64,000 bases of DNA from NCBI RefSeq assembly GCF_000213555.1, contig NZ_GL891988.1, forward strand, positions 1 to 64,000. Direction: 5' to 3'. A model generated the notes under the pieces. The model did not search any database. It had not been told where the DNA came from and saw only the letters and a program-made list of their open reading frames with translations. Every line of letters begins with the position of its first letter. The stretch's first letter is position 1. Positions 63,031 through 64,000 of this stretch are shown piece by piece. The position numbers and the translations under genes were made by a program. Origin of the DNA: Dysgonomonas gadei ATCC BAA-286 (GTDB lineage Bacteria > Bacteroidota > Bacteroidia > Bacteroidales > Dysgonomonadaceae).

Positions 63031-64000
63031 ATGTTCAAAAAAAGTTTATTTTTTCTATTCATTATCTTCTTCTGCTCAATTTCAACAGCCGTAAAAGCTC
63101 AGGGAATTACAGACAGTGCAGAAATTAAAAATGTGAATAAAGCCCTTCAGGTGAATGTGGACAGCCTGCCCGTTATCTCATACAATACCAGTAAGAAATA
63201 CGAAATAGCAGACATGAAGCTTTCCGGCATCGTAAATCCTATGTACGAAGACTTCACATTATTCGGATTTGCCCAGCTACAAGTTGGAGACAAGATTGAG
63301 ATCCCGGGACCGGAAATAACAAATGCGGTAAAACGCTTCTGGAGACAAGGATTATTCTCTGATGTAAAAATTCTGGCTACAAAGATTGAAGGAAATAAGA
63401 TATGGTTAGAGATAAACCTGAAAGAACGTCCTCGTATATCAGACATAGTATATACCGGAATGAAAAAAAGTGAGCGGCAGGATATTGAAGCCAAGATAGG
63501 TATGGTGAAGAACCTGCAAATCACACCAAACCAAATGGACCGGGCTAAAACTATCATAAAGAAATATTTCGATGAAAAAGGGTTTACCAAAGCCGAAATC
63601 ACATTAAGTGACAAGCCTGACTTATCTAAAGAAAATCACGTTATCCTTAATATTGATGTAGTTAAGAAGAACAAGACAAAAGTCAACAAGATCACGATAG
63701 AAGGTAATACTGAAGTAAAGGCCAGAACGCTGGAGAAAGCAATGAAAAAGACTCGCCACAAGAGTAATTTTCAGGCTTGGATAGCAAACTTCCTTCGTTC
63801 TACCAAATTCGTATCCGAAAGCTATGAAGAAGATAAAGAACTCCTCATAGAAAAATATAACGAACTTGGTTACCGGGACGCTGTGATCACATGGGACACC
63901 GTCTATGCTGATGCCCAGAAACCGGACAAAGTGGATATAGAAATCAAGGTGGATGAAGGGAAACAATACTTCCTTAAAGATGTAAAATGGGTTGGAAACA
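63031..64000 (+). CDS. bamA: Outer membrane assembly factor BamA (N-terminal part, runs off the window)
   Basis: The 323 visible residues begin at ATG 63031 with a signal peptide (MFKKSLFFLFIIFFCSISTA, to about 26) and several POTRA domains: YEIADMKLSGIVNPMYEDFT, VGDKIEIPGPEITNAVKRFW, KIWLEINLKERPRISDIVYT, NKITIEGNTEVKARTLEKAM, VDIEIKVDEGKQYFLKDVKW. The barrel lies beyond base 64000. BamA inserts beta-barrel proteins into the outer membrane, including the SusC protein in this window. Position after uppS is conserved in Bacteroidota. Confidence 0.95.
   Translation, partial: MFKKSLFFLFIIFFCSISTAVKAQGITDSAEIKNVNKALQVNVDSLPVISYNTSKKYEIADMKLSGIVNPMYEDFTLFGFAQLQVGDKIEIPGPEITNAVKRFWRQGLFSDVKILATKIEGNKIWLEINLKERPRISDIVYTGMKKSERQDIEAKIGMVKNLQITPNQMDRAKTIIKKYFDEKGFTKAEITLSDKPDLSKENHVILNIDVVKKNKTKVNKITIEGNTEVKARTLEKAMKKTRHKSNFQAWIANFLRSTKFVSESYEEDKELLIEKYNELGYRDAVITWDTVYADAQKPDKVDIEIKVDEGKQYFLKDVKWVGN

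Noticed and set aside
1..64000. CRISPR arrays, rRNA genes and phage structural genes
   Set aside because: No regularly spaced repeats, no rRNA-like sequence and no head, tail or lysis genes were seen.

Overview
The window is bacterial chromosome from the phylum Bacteroidota, order Bacteroidales. SusC/SusD pairs, a hybrid two-component regulator, promoters of the TAnnTTTG type, BtgA/BfmA-type mobilization proteins and the uppS-bamA neighbourhood all point there. Dysgonomonas or a relative is a guess. Apart from the tRNA, which was read as RNA, assignments rest on recognising protein families by eye; no search was run.

Region 1 (1-14.3 kb) is accessory DNA. It opens with the end of an IS21-type insertion sequence and the debris of a mobilizable element: a BtgA/BfmA-like protein, an excisionase-like HTH protein and an RteC-like gene with a frameshift. 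Next comes a metabolic cluster on the minus strand: SMP-30 lactonase-like, epoxide hydrolase, SnoaL-like, two zinc-free MDR reductases and a Gal80-like oxidoreductase. It is controlled by a divergent TetR regulator with two clear operators. An HxlR/SDR divergent pair, ribB, an AraC regulator and an aldo/keto reductase follow. The region ends with a fabF 3' remnant and the C-terminal end of a tyrosine integrase.

Region 2 (about 14.3-48.0 kb) reads as an integrated island. Its left part is a polysaccharide utilization locus (PUL): a hybrid two-component regulator (HTCS) on the minus strand, then GH76, GH125, GH92, GH97, two surface lipoproteins, SusC, SusD, a DUF4361-type lipoprotein, a second GH76 and a ricin-GH2 protein, all on the plus strand. 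GH76 + GH125 + GH92 is the signature of alpha-mannan breakdown. Its right part is a mobilization and maintenance module: MobB relaxase, MobC, oriT-like repeats, DUF3408 and HTH genes (two with in-frame TGA codons), a DUF6922/AbiEii pair and a complete tyrosine integrase. The halves of another integrase gene lie on the two sides of this 33.7-kb block, in the order and orientation expected if the block had inserted into that gene. A related 29-bp sequence (23/29 identical) sits at each junction.

Region 3 (49.2-64 kb) is conserved chromosome: tRNA-Val(UAC), dut, a TPR protein, a DUF4292 lipoprotein, an EnvC-like protein, a double-cupin sugar isomerase-like protein with a FemAB/GNAT-like acyltransferase, an APC permease, rlmB, ridA, ribD, a DUF6242 lipoprotein, a PorG-like DUF6089 protein, uppS and the 5' part of bamA. 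It mixes housekeeping with envelope assembly.
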